A DNA stretch of 64,000 bases from Vibrio porteresiae DSM 19223 (GCF_024347055.1 NZ_AP024895.1:2666001-2730000); one strand, 5' to 3'. Numbered from the stretch's first letter, positions 8,928 through 18,515 are shown. The notes: generated from the sequence alone by a model not told the origin. Numbers and translations are program-made.

Positions 8928-8957
8928 AAAGCCATTTTGCCGATGCAAAATGGCTTT
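8928..8957 (+). terminator. Hairpin between ptsH and ptsI
   Basis: AAAGCCATTTTGC and GCAAAATGGCTTT form a perfect 13-bp stem with a CGAT loop. The tail (GTTGG) is poor in T, so it may act as a partial terminator or an RNA-stabilising 3' end for the ptsH message. Confidence 0.6.
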
Positions 8958-9044
8958 GTTGGAAATAAGGCAGAGAATAGGCTAAATATTTAGCATCTTT
9001 GTCTCTCATTTCACGTTTACAGATGACCAGTTTAAGGTAACGCT

Positions 9045-10769
9045 ATGATTTCAGGCATCCTAGCATCTCCTGGTATTGCTATTGGTAAAGCATTACTACT
9101 TCAAGAAGATGAAATTGTCCTCAACACCAACACTATTTCTGACGCTCAAGTCGAAGCTGAAGTGCAACGTTTTTACGAAGCGCGTAATAAGTCAGCTCAG
9201 CAACTAGAAGTGATCAAGCAAAAAGCACTTGAAACGTTCGGTGAAGAAAAAGAAGCGATCTTCGAAGGCCACATTATGTTGCTGGAAGATGAAGAGCTAG
9301 AAGAAGAAATTCTGACTCTTATCAAAGAAGAAAAACTTCACGCAGACAACGCAATCCACACTGTTATCGAAGAGCAAGCGGCTGCGCTAGAGTCTCTAGA
9401 CGACGAATACCTAAAAGAACGCGCAACAGATATCCGCGATATCGGTTCTCGTTTTGTTAAAAACGCACTAGGTATCAACATCGTTTCTCTAAGTGATATT
9501 AGTGAAGAAGTTATTCTGGTAGCTTACGACCTGACTCCTTCAGAAACAGCACAAATCAATCTAACTTATGTTCTTGGTTTTGCTTGTGATATCGGTGGCC
9601 GTACTTCTCACACTTCAATCATGGCTCGTTCTCTTGAATTGCCAGCGATCGTGGGTACTAACGACATCACTGCGAAAGTGAAAACCGGTGACACACTGAT
9701 TATTGACGCTATCAACAACAAGATCGTGATCAATCCTTCAGACGCTGAACTTGCTCAAGCAAAAGACGTTCAAGCTTCATTCCTAGCAGAAAAAGAAGAG
9801 CTAGCGAAACTGAAAGATCTACCAGCAATCACTCTTGATGATCGCCACGTAGAGCTTTGCGGTAACATCGGTACAGTAAAAGACTGTGACGGTATCAAAC
9901 GCAACGGTGGTGAAGGCGTAGGTCTATACCGTACCGAATTCCTATTTATGGACCGCGATGCACTTCCTACTGAACAAGAACAGTACGAAGCGTACAAAGA
10001 AGTTGCTGAAACTATGGCTGGTCAATCCGTTATTATCCGTACTATGGATATCGGTGGTGATAAAGACCTTCCATACATGGACTTGCCAAAAGAGATGAAC
10101 CCATTCTTGGGTTGGCGTGCAATCCGTATCAGCCTTGAACGTCGCGAAATCCTACGTGACCAGCTACGTGGTATTCTACGTGCATCTGCTCACGGCAAAC
10201 TACGCATCATGTTCCCAATGATCATCTCTGTTGAAGAGATTCGTGAACTGAAAGCGGCTCTAGAAGAGTACAAAGCTGAACTTCGCAGCGAAGGTTACGC
10301 ATTCGATGACAACATTGAAATCGGTGTAATGGTTGAAACTCCTGCAGCAGCAGCGATTGCTCACCACCTCGCAAAAGAAGTGTCATTCTTCTCTATCGGT
10401 ACTAACGACCTTACCCAGTACACACTGGCTGTAGACCGTGGTAACGAAATGATTTCTCACATGTACAACCCACTTTCTCCATCAGTACTAAGCGTAATCA
10501 AACGTGTTATTGATTGCTCACACGCTGAAGGTAAATGGACTGGTATGTGTGGCGAGCTAGCAGGCGACGAACGTGCGACTCTATTGCTTCTAGGTATGGG
10601 TCTAGATGAGTTCTCAATGAGCGGCATCTCTATTCCTAAAGTTAAGAAAATTATCCGCAACACTAATTTCGCAGAAGTAAAAGCAATGGCAGACGAAGCG
10701 CTGACCAAAGCAACTGCTGCTGAAATCCAAGCTTGTGTTGATAAATTTATTGCCGAAAAAACCAAATAA
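9045..10769 (+). CDS. ptsI: Phosphoenolpyruvate-protein phosphotransferase (enzyme I)
   Basis: Enzyme I takes phosphate from phosphoenolpyruvate and passes it to HPr. The 574-residue product has the phosphohistidine motif GGRTSHTSIMARSLELP (near residue 188), the PEP-binding region GVGLYRTEFLFMDR, and the catalytic C-terminal segment with GMCGELAGD. The start ISGILASPGIAIGKA and the length match the family. AAGGTAACGCT precedes the ATG. Confidence 0.98.
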   Translation: MISGILASPGIAIGKALLLQEDEIVLNTNTISDAQVEAEVQRFYEARNKSAQQLEVIKQKALETFGEEKEAIFEGHIMLLEDEELEEEILTLIKEEKLHADNAIHTVIEEQAAALESLDDEYLKERATDIRDIGSRFVKNALGINIVSLSDISEEVILVAYDLTPSETAQINLTYVLGFACDIGGRTSHTSIMARSLELPAIVGTNDITAKVKTGDTLIIDAINNKIVINPSDAELAQAKDVQASFLAEKEELAKLKDLPAITLDDRHVELCGNIGTVKDCDGIKRNGGEGVGLYRTEFLFMDRDALPTEQEQYEAYKEVAETMAGQSVIIRTMDIGGDKDLPYMDLPKEMNPFLGWRAIRISLERREILRDQLRGILRASAHGKLRIMFPMIISVEEIRELKAALEEYKAELRSEGYAFDDNIEIGVMVETPAAAAIAHHLAKEVSFFSIGTNDLTQYTLAVDRGNEMISHMYNPLSPSVLSVIKRVIDCSHAEGKWTGMCGELAGDERATLLLLGMGLDEFSMSGISIPKVKKIIRNTNFAEVKAMADEALTKATAAEIQACVDKFIAEKTK

Positions 10770-10783
10770 TCGAAGCGATAACC

Positions 10784-10821
10784 ATGGCATTAGACGGTGA
10801 AAAGTAGTCGTCTAATGTCAT
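10784..10821 (+). other. Hairpin between ptsI and crr
   Basis: A 13-bp stem (ATGGCATTAGACG with CGTCTAATGTCAT, one G-T pair) encloses a 12-base loop. There is no T run. A -10-like TATACT follows near 10830, so crr may also have its own promoter. Confidence 0.5.
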
Positions 10822-10877
10822 TGATTGTTATACTATACTTCGACAGAAAAAATTTTAAACGTTAGGAGCATGACACA

Positions 10878-11387
10878 ATGGGTCTGTTTGACAAACTTAA
10901 GAAGCTAGTCTCTGACGACAGCGCTGACGCAGGTGCAATTGAAATCATCGCACCACTTTCTGGTGAAATCGTAAACATCGAAGATGTGCCAGATGTCGTG
11001 TTCGCTGAGAAAATCGTTGGTGACGGTATCGCTATCAAGCCTTCTGGCGACAAGATGGTAGCTCCTGTTAACGGTACTATCGGTAAAATCTTCGAAACTA
11101 ACCACGCGTTCTCTATCGAATCTGACGACGGCGTTGAGCTATTCGTTCACTTCGGTATCGACACTGTTGAACTGAAAGGCGAAGGTTTCAAACGTATCGC
11201 TGAAGAAGGTCAAAGCGTGAAAGCTGGTGACACTGTTATCGAATTCGATCTTGCTCTTCTACAAGAAAAAGCAAAATCTACTTTGACTCCAGTTGTTATC
11301 TCTAACATGGACGAAATCAAAGAGTTGAACAAACTTTCTGGTTCTGTTGTTGTTGGTGAAACGCCTGTACTACGCGTTACTAAATAA
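10878..11387 (+). CDS. crr: Glucose-specific EIIA component (EIIA-Glc)
   Basis: EIIA-Glc passes phosphate to glucose permease and regulates other carbon uptake systems and adenylate cyclase. The 169-residue protein has the two active-site histidines in TNHAFSIES and LFVHFGIDTVELKGEGF. It starts with the amphipathic membrane-binding helix GLFDKLKKLVS. TTAGGAG lies before the ATG, and a strong terminator follows. It is the last gene of the pts cluster. Confidence 0.98.
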   Translation: MGLFDKLKKLVSDDSADAGAIEIIAPLSGEIVNIEDVPDVVFAEKIVGDGIAIKPSGDKMVAPVNGTIGKIFETNHAFSIESDDGVELFVHFGIDTVELKGEGFKRIAEEGQSVKAGDTVIEFDLALLQEKAKSTLTPVVISNMDEIKELNKLSGSVVVGETPVLRVTK

Positions 11388-11407
11388 TTATATTTAGCCA
11401 ATGCGAT

Positions 11408-11437
11408 AAAAAAACGCTGCCTAGAGCAGCGTTTTTT
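11408..11437 (+). terminator. Bidirectional terminator between crr and ubiF
   Basis: AACGCTGC and GCAGCGTT pair around CTAGA, with an A run before and a T run after. It serves crr on the plus strand and can serve ubiF, which ends at 11452 on the minus strand. Confidence 0.9.
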
Positions 11438-11451
11438 GTTTGTATCTGATG

Positions 11452-12603
11452 CTAATTCAAACCAAGTGCATAACGCAGCACCTGTTTTTTGATTGGGCCA
11501 GCATGCTCTGCCACTTTAAGTAATGCGTTTCTCGCCAGCTTTAGGGGCGTTATTTCATTGCTAAACGTTTTATAAAACACATCCATACCACTTTGCATCA
11601 GCAAGTTATCAGGACGACGACGACGCTCATAAGCTTGTAGCTGGCGCAAGGTAATCACACTGTGATCTTTGGTTACCTCTAATAACACTGCCACATCCTT
11701 AAATCCTAAATTCACGCCCTGCCCTGCCAATGGGTTAATCGTATGGGCTGCATCCCCAATCACTACACAGCCATTTTTGACGTAAGTTTGCGCGTGACGA
11801 CGAGTTAAAGGGAAATGGCCATGTTGCTGCACTTCGATATCCCCAAGTTCTGTTGGGAAGTAGTGCAAAATTTCTTGGCGTAATTGTTCTGGTGAAAGAT
11901 GGCTAAGCTGTCTGATACGGCTAGGTGCGTCATACCATACCAAAGAGCCTTGATGTCCATTAAGAGGCAAAAATGAACGCGGTCCCGATGGGAAAAATTG
12001 TTGCCAAGTGATGTCTTGCTGCGGCAACTCTGTTGTCACGTTAATCAACATGCAGCTTTGGCGATAATCCCAAGCAGTCACGCCAATACCAGCGATGCTG
12101 CGGACTTTGGAATTCGCCCCATCCGCACCAATGACCCAAGGTGCATAGATTTGAGCACCCGACTCTAACGTGATGCACTTTTCATCCTCACCCTGTATCG
12201 ATGCCAATCGGTCAGGACAGAATAGCGTGATATTCTCCGCGGAGAATTGCTGCCACAGGCCAAGTTGAATAATGCGGTTTTCCACCATGTAGCCAAGCTG
12301 GTCTAATCCTAGGTCTTCACTGTTAAAGCGAGTACGACATTCCGGATGTTCCCACGTTTCTAAACGGCGGTAAGGGCACACGCGCATACTTTCAATCGCC
12401 GACCATGCGCCTAGTGAGTTAAGCAGATCAACAGATGTCTGAGAGATCGCAGAAATTCGTACATCCATCGGTTGCTGTTCGCTATAAGCTTCAGGCGTCG
12501 CACTTTCAACCAGTGCAACTTGGCGGCCTTGCTTGGCCCAACCTAATGCTAAGGCGGCACCTACCATGCCTCCGCCAATGATTACCACATCAAACTTGTT
12601 CAT
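11452..12603 (-). CDS. ubiF: FAD-dependent ubiquinone biosynthesis hydroxylase UbiF
   Basis: The 383-residue flavoprotein has the N-terminal dinucleotide fold VVIIGGGMVGAALALGWA, the DG motif (APWVIGADGANSKVR) and the second FAD motif VVIGDAAHTINPLAGQGVNLGFKD. It belongs to the UbiH/UbiF/UbiI family of aromatic hydroxylases that build the ubiquinone ring. The divergent position next to miaB matches E. coli ubiF, which favours that member over UbiH or UbiI, but sequence motifs alone do not separate them. Confidence 0.85.
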   Translation of the reverse strand: MNKFDVVIIGGGMVGAALALGWAKQGRQVALVESATPEAYSEQQPMDVRISAISQTSVDLLNSLGAWSAIESMRVCPYRRLETWEHPECRTRFNSEDLGLDQLGYMVENRIIQLGLWQQFSAENITLFCPDRLASIQGEDEKCITLESGAQIYAPWVIGADGANSKVRSIAGIGVTAWDYRQSCMLINVTTELPQQDITWQQFFPSGPRSFLPLNGHQGSLVWYDAPSRIRQLSHLSPEQLRQEILHYFPTELGDIEVQQHGHFPLTRRHAQTYVKNGCVVIGDAAHTINPLAGQGVNLGFKDVAVLLEVTKDHSVITLRQLQAYERRRRPDNLLMQSGMDVFYKTFSNEITPLKLARNALLKVAEHAGPIKKQVLRYALGLN

Positions 12604-12749
12604 ATTTCATGACTTCTTACTGTATTTTGCCTCTGGTCGTATTGTACGTAGTGCCACTTTATTTGCGAATTATTTTGTGCAAAAACCTTAAGTAAAACAT
12701 GGGTAAAAGCCTGATAGCACAATGCTTACAATAGATTTCGTGTCATGAC

Positions 12750-12778
12750 TAGTCAGTCTCTTTTTAAAGAAGTACAAT
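12750..12778 (+). promoter_or_regulatory. Putative miaB promoter
   Basis: TAGTCA (12750-12755) and TACAAT (12773-12778) are 17 nt apart and are followed by the GC-rich stretch ACGCGGC. A transcript from here would begin near 12785 and include both hairpins in the miaB leader. The -35 match is weak. Confidence 0.4.
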
Positions 12779-12784
12779 ACGCGG

Positions 12785-12867
12785 CTTATTATCACCGAGG
12801 TGATGATAGGAAAGCATACCTAAGCTTCTTCCGCCTGCTATTCTTCCAGTAGAGGCAGCTTAGGTAT
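12785..12867 (+). other. Structured leader before miaB: two hairpins
   Basis: A small inverted repeat (ATCACC GA GGTGAT, 12791-12804) is followed by a long interrupted hairpin. The outer arms ATACCTAAGCT (12816-12826) and AGCTTAGGTAT (12857-12867) pair perfectly over 11 bp; inside, GCCTGCTA and TAGAGGC pair with a bulge around a 9-base loop. No T run follows, so it is not a standard terminator. The 3' arm also contains TATAAT, which could be a second -10 element. Confidence 0.45.
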
Positions 12868-12905
12868 AATCACAACCGATGAACTATTAAACGAGCGAAA
12901 GTGAG

Positions 12906-14330
12906 ATGAGTAAGAAACTGCTAATTAAAACCTGGGGATGCCAGATGAACGAATACGATTCATCAAAAATGGCCGACCTGCTTCATGCTGCCAATGGCTA
13001 TGAGCTGACCGAAGAACCAGAGGAAGCAGATGTCCTACTACTGAACACCTGCTCTATCCGTGAAAAAGCACAGGAAAAAGTTTTCCACCAGCTTGGCCGT
13101 TGGAAAACGTTGAAAGACAAAAAACCTGGTGTTGTGATCGGTGTGGGCGGTTGCGTGGCGACACAAGAAGGCGACCATATCCGTCAACGTGCTCCATTTG
13201 TTGACGTTATTTTTGGTCCACAGACATTGCATCGTCTACCAGAAATGATTAAGCAATCACAGGTAAATCATGGTCCTGTGATGGACATTTCTTTCCCAGA
13301 GATCGAAAAGTTCGACAGTTTACCAGAGCCTCGCGCAGAAGGTCCGACAGCGTTTGTTTCTATTATGGAAGGCTGCTCAAAATACTGTACTTACTGTGTA
13401 GTACCGTATACTCGCGGTGAAGAAGTAAGCCGTCCAATGGACGACGTTTTGTACGAAATCGCACAACTTGCTGATCAAGGCGTACGTGAAGTTAACCTTC
13501 TAGGCCAAAACGTAAACGCCTATCGCGGTGCAACGTTCGACGGCGGTATCTGTTCATTTGCAGAATTGCTTCGTCTTGTGGCATCGATTGATGGTATCGA
13601 CCGTATTCGTTTTACTACCAGTCACCCACTTGAATTTACTGATGACATCATCGCTGTGTATGAAGATACTCCTGAACTAGTGAGTTTCTTACACCTACCT
13701 GTACAAAGTGGTAGCGACCGTATTTTGACAATGATGAAACGTCCTCATACTGGTATCGAGTACAAATCTATCATTCGTAAGCTACGTAAAGCGCGTCCTG
13801 ATATCCAAATCAGTTCTGACTTTATCGTTGGCTTCCCTGGTGAATCGGATAAAGATTTCCAAGACACCATGAAACTGATTCGTGATGTCGATTTCGACAT
13901 GAGCTTCAGTTTTATCTTCTCTCCTCGTCCTGGTACACCGGCAGCAGATTACCCATGTGATTTGTCTGAGGATGTGAAGAAAGAGCGTTTGTATGAACTG
14001 CAACAGCAGATCAACTCACAAGCTATGCGTTACTCTCGTCAGATGCTAGGCACCGAGCAACGTATTTTAGTCGAAGGTCCATCGAAGAAGAACCTTATGG
14101 AACTTCGAGGCCGTACTGAGAACAACCGCGTCGTCAACTTCGAAGGCTCAGCCGACCTAATTGGTCAATTCGTTGATGTGAATATCGTGGACGTGTTCCC
14201 TAACTCACTGCGTGGTGAATTAGTACGTACTGAAAAAGAGATGAACCTTCGCGTTGTTACTTCACCATCGGAAATGATGGCGAAAACTCGTCGTGAAGAT
14301 GAGCTGGGAGTCGCTACTTTTACTCCATAA
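12906..14330 (+). CDS. miaB: tRNA-2-methylthio-N6-dimethylallyladenosine synthase MiaB
   Basis: MiaB is a radical-SAM enzyme that adds the methylthio group to i6A37 of tRNAs reading codons that begin with U. The 474-residue protein has an N-terminal UPF0004 domain with cluster-binding cysteines (WGCQMN, LNTCSIR, GVGGCVA), the radical-SAM motif CSKYCTYC near residue 160, and a C-terminal TRAM domain. Its substrates include tRNA-Tyr, four copies of which are in this window. It opens the miaB-ybeZ-ybeY-corC-lnt cluster. Confidence 0.97.
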   Translation: MSKKLLIKTWGCQMNEYDSSKMADLLHAANGYELTEEPEEADVLLLNTCSIREKAQEKVFHQLGRWKTLKDKKPGVVIGVGGCVATQEGDHIRQRAPFVDVIFGPQTLHRLPEMIKQSQVNHGPVMDISFPEIEKFDSLPEPRAEGPTAFVSIMEGCSKYCTYCVVPYTRGEEVSRPMDDVLYEIAQLADQGVREVNLLGQNVNAYRGATFDGGICSFAELLRLVASIDGIDRIRFTTSHPLEFTDDIIAVYEDTPELVSFLHLPVQSGSDRILTMMKRPHTGIEYKSIIRKLRKARPDIQISSDFIVGFPGESDKDFQDTMKLIRDVDFDMSFSFIFSPRPGTPAADYPCDLSEDVKKERLYELQQQINSQAMRYSRQMLGTEQRILVEGPSKKNLMELRGRTENNRVVNFEGSADLIGQFVDVNIVDVFPNSLRGELVRTEKEMNLRVVTSPSEMMAKTRREDELGVATFTP

Positions 14331-14342
14331 GCTCGTATAAAC

Positions 14343-14385
14343 TGTCATTAGGTGCCCGGTCGCAATCGGGCATCCTAGAATGACA
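14343..14385 (+). other. Bulged hairpin between miaB and ybeZ
   Basis: TGTCATT/AATGACA, AGG/CCT and TGCCCG/CGGGCA pair in nested order with small bulges. TTATTG follows, which is a poor terminator tail. It may cause partial termination or an mRNA processing site before ybeZ. Confidence 0.5.
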
Positions 14386-14401
14386 TTATTGAGAGGCTAA
14401 T

Positions 14402-15514
14402 TTGAGCAATAAAATCGTTACTGTCGAGATCAATCTCGAACCTTCTGATAACCGCCGCCTGGCAAGCCTATGCGGTCCTTTCGACGATAATATTAAACAC
14501 TTAGAGCGCCGCTTAGGTGTTGAAATTAACCACCGCAACAACCTTTTTACTGTTGTTGGTCAACCTCATACTACCGAGGCGGCTGTCGACATTCTCAAAA
14601 CACTTTATGTGGATACTGCGCCTGTACGTGGCGAGATTCCTGACATAGAACCTGAGCAGATTCATCTGTCCATCAAAGAGCATGGCGTTTTGGAACAAAA
14701 TACTCAGGTGGAATCTTCTATTGCTCACGGCAAAGAAGTGTTTGTGAAAACCAAAAAAGGAGTGATTAAACCTCGCACTCCTAATCAGGCTCAATACCTG
14801 ATGAACATGGTTACCCATGACATCACGTTTGGTATTGGTCCTGCTGGTACAGGTAAAACCTACCTTGCGGTTGCGGCAGCAGTGGACGCATTAGAGCGCC
14901 AAGAGATTCGTCGGATCTTACTGACTCGACCAGCGGTTGAAGCGGGTGAAAAACTCGGTTTCTTACCTGGTGATTTGAGCCAAAAAGTGGACCCTTATTT
15001 ACGTCCTCTTTACGACGCTCTGTTTGAAATGCTGGGATTTGAACGTGTAGAGAAGCTTATCGAGCGTAACGTGATTGAAGTTGCCCCGCTTGCTTACATG
15101 CGTGGTCGTACTCTAAACGATGCATTTATCATCCTCGATGAAAGCCAAAACACCACTGTCGAACAGATGAAAATGTTCCTTACCCGTATCGGCTTTAACT
15201 CTCGTGCAGTCATTACTGGTGACGTCACCCAAATTGACTTACCTCGTGGCGCTCGTTCAGGCCTTCGCCACGCAATTGAAGTGTTGAGTGAAGTCGAAGA
15301 GATCAGCTTTAACTTTTTCATCGCCGACGACGTAGTTCGTCACCCTGTGGTGGCTCGCATCGTTAATGCTTATGAAAAATGGGAAGCGCAAGATCAAAAA
15401 GAGCGCAAAGAGTACGAAAAACGTCGTCGCGATGAACGAGAAGCAAAACTGTTAGAAGGACAAAAAGCCGACCTTTCAGTGACTCGTTCTGCTATCGAGG
15501 AATCAGACGAATAA
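14402..15514 (+). CDS. ybeZ: PhoH-family ATPase YbeZ
   Basis: The 370-residue protein has an N-terminal RNA-binding-like region and a PhoH ATPase domain with Walker A GPAGTGKTYLA (near residue 140) and a Walker B region ending ILDESQNTT. The C-terminus is highly charged. YbeZ partners YbeY in ribosome and RNA quality control. Translation begins at TTG 14402, preceded by GAGAGG at suitable distance. Its stop overlaps the ybeY start by one base (TAATG), indicating translational coupling. Confidence 0.94.
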   Translation: MSNKIVTVEINLEPSDNRRLASLCGPFDDNIKHLERRLGVEINHRNNLFTVVGQPHTTEAAVDILKTLYVDTAPVRGEIPDIEPEQIHLSIKEHGVLEQNTQVESSIAHGKEVFVKTKKGVIKPRTPNQAQYLMNMVTHDITFGIGPAGTGKTYLAVAAAVDALERQEIRRILLTRPAVEAGEKLGFLPGDLSQKVDPYLRPLYDALFEMLGFERVEKLIERNVIEVAPLAYMRGRTLNDAFIILDESQNTTVEQMKMFLTRIGFNSRAVITGDVTQIDLPRGARSGLRHAIEVLSEVEEISFNFFIADDVVRHPVVARIVNAYEKWEAQDQKERKEYEKRRRDEREAKLLEGQKADLSVTRSAIEESDE

Positions 15515-15978
15515 TGAGCATTGAACTAGATTTACAAATTGCTTGTGAAAATGAACAAGGTCTGCCAAGTGCAGACCAATTTTCTCATTGGCTCACACAA
15601 GCTGTGAGCGGCTTTCAGAAACAAGCAGAAGTGACTATCCGTATTGTTGATGAAGCGGAAAGCCACCAGCTAAACTTTGATTACCGTGGCAAAGATAGAC
15701 CAACGAACGTGCTATCTTTTCCATTCGAAGCGCCTCCAGGTATTGAAATCGACTTGCTAGGTGATTTGATCATTTGTCGTCAAGTCGTTGAACGTGAAGC
15801 ACAAGAGCAAAATACGCCCTTGACCTCACACTGGGCGCATATGGTTGTACATGGTAGCCTTCATCTGTTAGGTTATGACCATATTGAAGATGATGAAGCC
15901 GAAGAGATGGAATCTCTTGAAGCGGATATCATGCAGGCAATGGGCTTTGAAGACCCTTATGCTGCTGAAAAAGAGTAA
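15514..15978 (+). CDS. ybeY: Endoribonuclease YbeY
   Basis: YbeY is a single-strand-specific metal-dependent endoribonuclease used in 16S rRNA 3' end maturation and 70S quality control. The 154-residue protein contains the zinc-binding motif HGSLHLLGYDH near residues 114-124 and the substrate-side motif NVLSFPFE. The start overlaps the ybeZ stop. A 78-bp gap with a small inverted repeat separates it from corC. Confidence 0.96.
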   Translation: MSIELDLQIACENEQGLPSADQFSHWLTQAVSGFQKQAEVTIRIVDEAESHQLNFDYRGKDRPTNVLSFPFEAPPGIEIDLLGDLIICRQVVEREAQEQNTPLTSHWAHMVVHGSLHLLGYDHIEDDEAEEMESLEADIMQAMGFEDPYAAEKE

Positions 15979-16056
15979 CACGCAGCCTACTGAATTGAGG
16001 CAGCCTGTGATATGTGCGCTATCACACGTCTGATAGCATAATATTATTGAGAAACA

Positions 16057-16932
16057 ATGAACGAAGATAATTCGCAAAGTTCTGACGGTCCGAGTAGAAA
16101 GTCCTTCTTTGGGCGTTTAGGTCAGTTATTCCAGGGAGATCCCAAGGATCGTCAAGAATTGGTTGACGTCATCCGAGACTCTGAAGTGAATGACCTAATT
16201 GACCATGACACTAGAGATATGCTTGAAGGTGTTATGGAAATCTCCGAAATGCGTGTCAGGGACATTATGATTCCGCGTTCCCAGATGGTTACGATTGATC
16301 GTAACGACAATCTGGATTCGCTTGTCGCACTGATTACAGATGCTCAGCACTCTCGCTACCCTGTAATCAGTGAAGACAAAGACCACGTTGAGGGCATTTT
16401 GCTCGCGAAGGACTTACTTAAGTATCTGGGCTCCAACAGCTCACCATTCAACATCGATGAAGTGATTCGTCCTGCGGTCGTCGTACCGGAGAGTAAACGA
16501 GTCGATCGCCTGTTAAAAGAGTTCCGTGAGGAACGATATCACATGGCGATTGTCGTAGATGAGTTCGGTGGCGTTTCAGGCCTAGTGACCATTGAAGATG
16601 TGCTGGAAGAGATCGTTGGTGATATTGAAGATGAATTCGACGATGATGACCAACAGGAAATTCGTAAACTCAGCAAACATACCTACGCGGTAAAAGCGCT
16701 GACCACAATTGAAGATTTTAACCAAACATTTAATACCAACTTCAGCGATAACGAAGTGGATACTATTGGTGGATTGGTGACTACGGCGTTTGGGCATTTA
16801 CCCGGTCGTGGCGAGGTCGTTGAAATCGACCGCTATAACTTCAAAGTGACAGCAGCAGATAACCGTCGTGTTGTGCAACTTCATGTCACCATTCCTGATA
16901 TGGAATCATTACCGCAAACCACTAACGAGTAA
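16057..16932 (+). CDS. corC: CorC (YbeX), CBS-domain transporter-associated protein
   Basis: The 291-residue cytoplasmic protein has two CBS domains (MRVRDIMIPRSQMVTID; VPESKRVDRLLKEFRE) and a C-terminal CorC_HlyC domain (YAVKALTTIEDFN). The family is linked to magnesium and cobalt efflux or sensing, and YbeX mutants in E. coli show ribosome-related defects. It lies between ybeY and lnt in conserved order. Confidence 0.94.
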   Translation: MNEDNSQSSDGPSRKSFFGRLGQLFQGDPKDRQELVDVIRDSEVNDLIDHDTRDMLEGVMEISEMRVRDIMIPRSQMVTIDRNDNLDSLVALITDAQHSRYPVISEDKDHVEGILLAKDLLKYLGSNSSPFNIDEVIRPAVVVPESKRVDRLLKEFREERYHMAIVVDEFGGVSGLVTIEDVLEEIVGDIEDEFDDDDQQEIRKLSKHTYAVKALTTIEDFNQTFNTNFSDNEVDTIGGLVTTAFGHLPGRGEVVEIDRYNFKVTAADNRRVVQLHVTIPDMESLPQTTNE

Positions 16933-16975
16933 TGTTAACCCCTCTCTTACCAATAAGAGTTCAGAAAAGTTGCAG

Positions 16976-18496
16976 ATGATTAAAGTTGTTACTCATCGCC
17001 TAAAGCGGCCCTTAGCGGCCGCTTTTATTGGCGCACTCACTACCCTTGCCTTTGCACCCTATCAATATTGGCCTATCGCTATATTGAGTCCCATGTTACT
17101 GCTGCTACTGCTAGATCAACGCACTACCAAACAGGCCGCTTGGATCGGTTTCTTCTGGGGGCTTGGTCAATTTGGGACTGGTGTCAGTTGGGTTCATGTC
17201 AGCATAGATACCTTTGGTGGCATGCCAGAAATTGTGACCATAATCTTACTGTCACTGTTAGTTGCCTACCTCGCTTTGTATCCCGCACTGTTTGCTTGGC
17301 TGTTAAATCGTTATTGCGCGAACTCAGGGCGCACACGCTTTTTCATCATGGCTCCTGCGCTTTGGTTGATTTGCGAGCTATTACGCGGTTGGGTCTTTAC
17401 CGGTTTCCCTTGGCTCTGGTTAGGTTACAGCCAAATCGATAGTCCACTGGCTTCCTTTGGACCTATTGGTGGCGTCAAACTTATCACCTTTATGGTGATG
17501 TTATGTGGCTCAGCACTGGCTTACATGGCTCTTAAACGTGCATGGCGTCTAGCGGTGATTCCCGTTGTCATTCTTGCTACCGGTTTTGGTCTTACGTCAG
17601 CGCAGTGGGTCACTCCCGATCCAAACCGAGTTGCATCGATAGCTTTGATTCAAGGTAATATCGCTCAAGAGCTGAAGTGGTTACCCAACCAACGTTGGCC
17701 AACCTTGATGAAATATGTCGATCTTTCCCGTCAAAACTGGGACTCTGATGTCATCATTTGGCCGGAAGCGGCAATTCCTGCTCTCGAATACGAGGTTCAG
17801 CCGTTTTTAACTAATCTTGATCATGCCGCCCGCATCAACAACAGCAGCATCATCACCGGTATCATTAATCTCGATGAGAATAAGCGTTTCTACAACAGCA
17901 TTCTTACCCTTGGTAAAACGCCAAGTGATGCTTATCACTACGACATCAATGCTCGCTACCACAAATATCACCTATTGCCATTTGGTGAGTTTGTTCCGTT
18001 CGAGTCACTGTTAAGGCCATTAGCACCCTTATTTAATTTGCCAATGTCGTCGTTTACTCCTGGTAACTATGTTCAACCGAATATCATCGCGAATGGATTT
18101 TCCTTTGCGCCGGCTCTTTGTTATGAGATTGCATTTGGCGATCAAGTTCGCGCCAACGTCAATGAGACCACAGATTTTATTTTGACACTCTCTAATGACG
18201 CATGGTTTGGGCACTCTATCGGCCCACTGCAACACATGGAAATTGCGCGCATGAGGGCCTTAGAGCTAGGTAAACCGCTTATTCGCTCCACCAACAACGG
18301 GGTTACGGCGATTACCGATTATCAAGGGCACATTGCCTACACAATCCCGCAATTCGAAACTGGTGTGTTAAAAGCCGATGTAGAGACCACTCAAGGTGTC
18401 ACACCTTATTATCGATTTGGTCCATGGCCTTTGTATATTTGGATTTTGGCTACCGTCGGCTGGGCGTTACGCCGCCGTATGGCAACTAAGCCTTAA
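16976..18496 (+). CDS. lnt: Apolipoprotein N-acyltransferase Lnt
   Basis: Lnt adds the third acyl chain to the N-terminal cysteine of lipoproteins in the inner membrane. The 506-residue product has six or so N-terminal membrane segments and a nitrilase-like periplasmic domain with the triad around WPEAAIP (Glu), HKYHLLPFGE (Lys) and ALCYEIAFGD (Cys). I use ATG 16976; the open frame continues 36 codons upstream into corC, but that part has no membrane topology or family support. The ribosome site is weak, consistent with coupling to corC. Confidence 0.95.
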   Translation: MIKVVTHRLKRPLAAAFIGALTTLAFAPYQYWPIAILSPMLLLLLLDQRTTKQAAWIGFFWGLGQFGTGVSWVHVSIDTFGGMPEIVTIILLSLLVAYLALYPALFAWLLNRYCANSGRTRFFIMAPALWLICELLRGWVFTGFPWLWLGYSQIDSPLASFGPIGGVKLITFMVMLCGSALAYMALKRAWRLAVIPVVILATGFGLTSAQWVTPDPNRVASIALIQGNIAQELKWLPNQRWPTLMKYVDLSRQNWDSDVIIWPEAAIPALEYEVQPFLTNLDHAARINNSSIITGIINLDENKRFYNSILTLGKTPSDAYHYDINARYHKYHLLPFGEFVPFESLLRPLAPLFNLPMSSFTPGNYVQPNIIANGFSFAPALCYEIAFGDQVRANVNETTDFILTLSNDAWFGHSIGPLQHMEIARMRALELGKPLIRSTNNGVTAITDYQGHIAYTIPQFETGVLKADVETTQGVTPYYRFGPWPLYIWILATVGWALRRRMATKP

Positions 18497-18515
18497 AGGC
18501 TTCATAGCAGACAAG

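Noticed and set aside
16868..16975. N-terminal extension of Lnt inside corC
   Set aside because: The extension overlaps corC in another frame, and the expected Lnt N-terminus begins at 16976.
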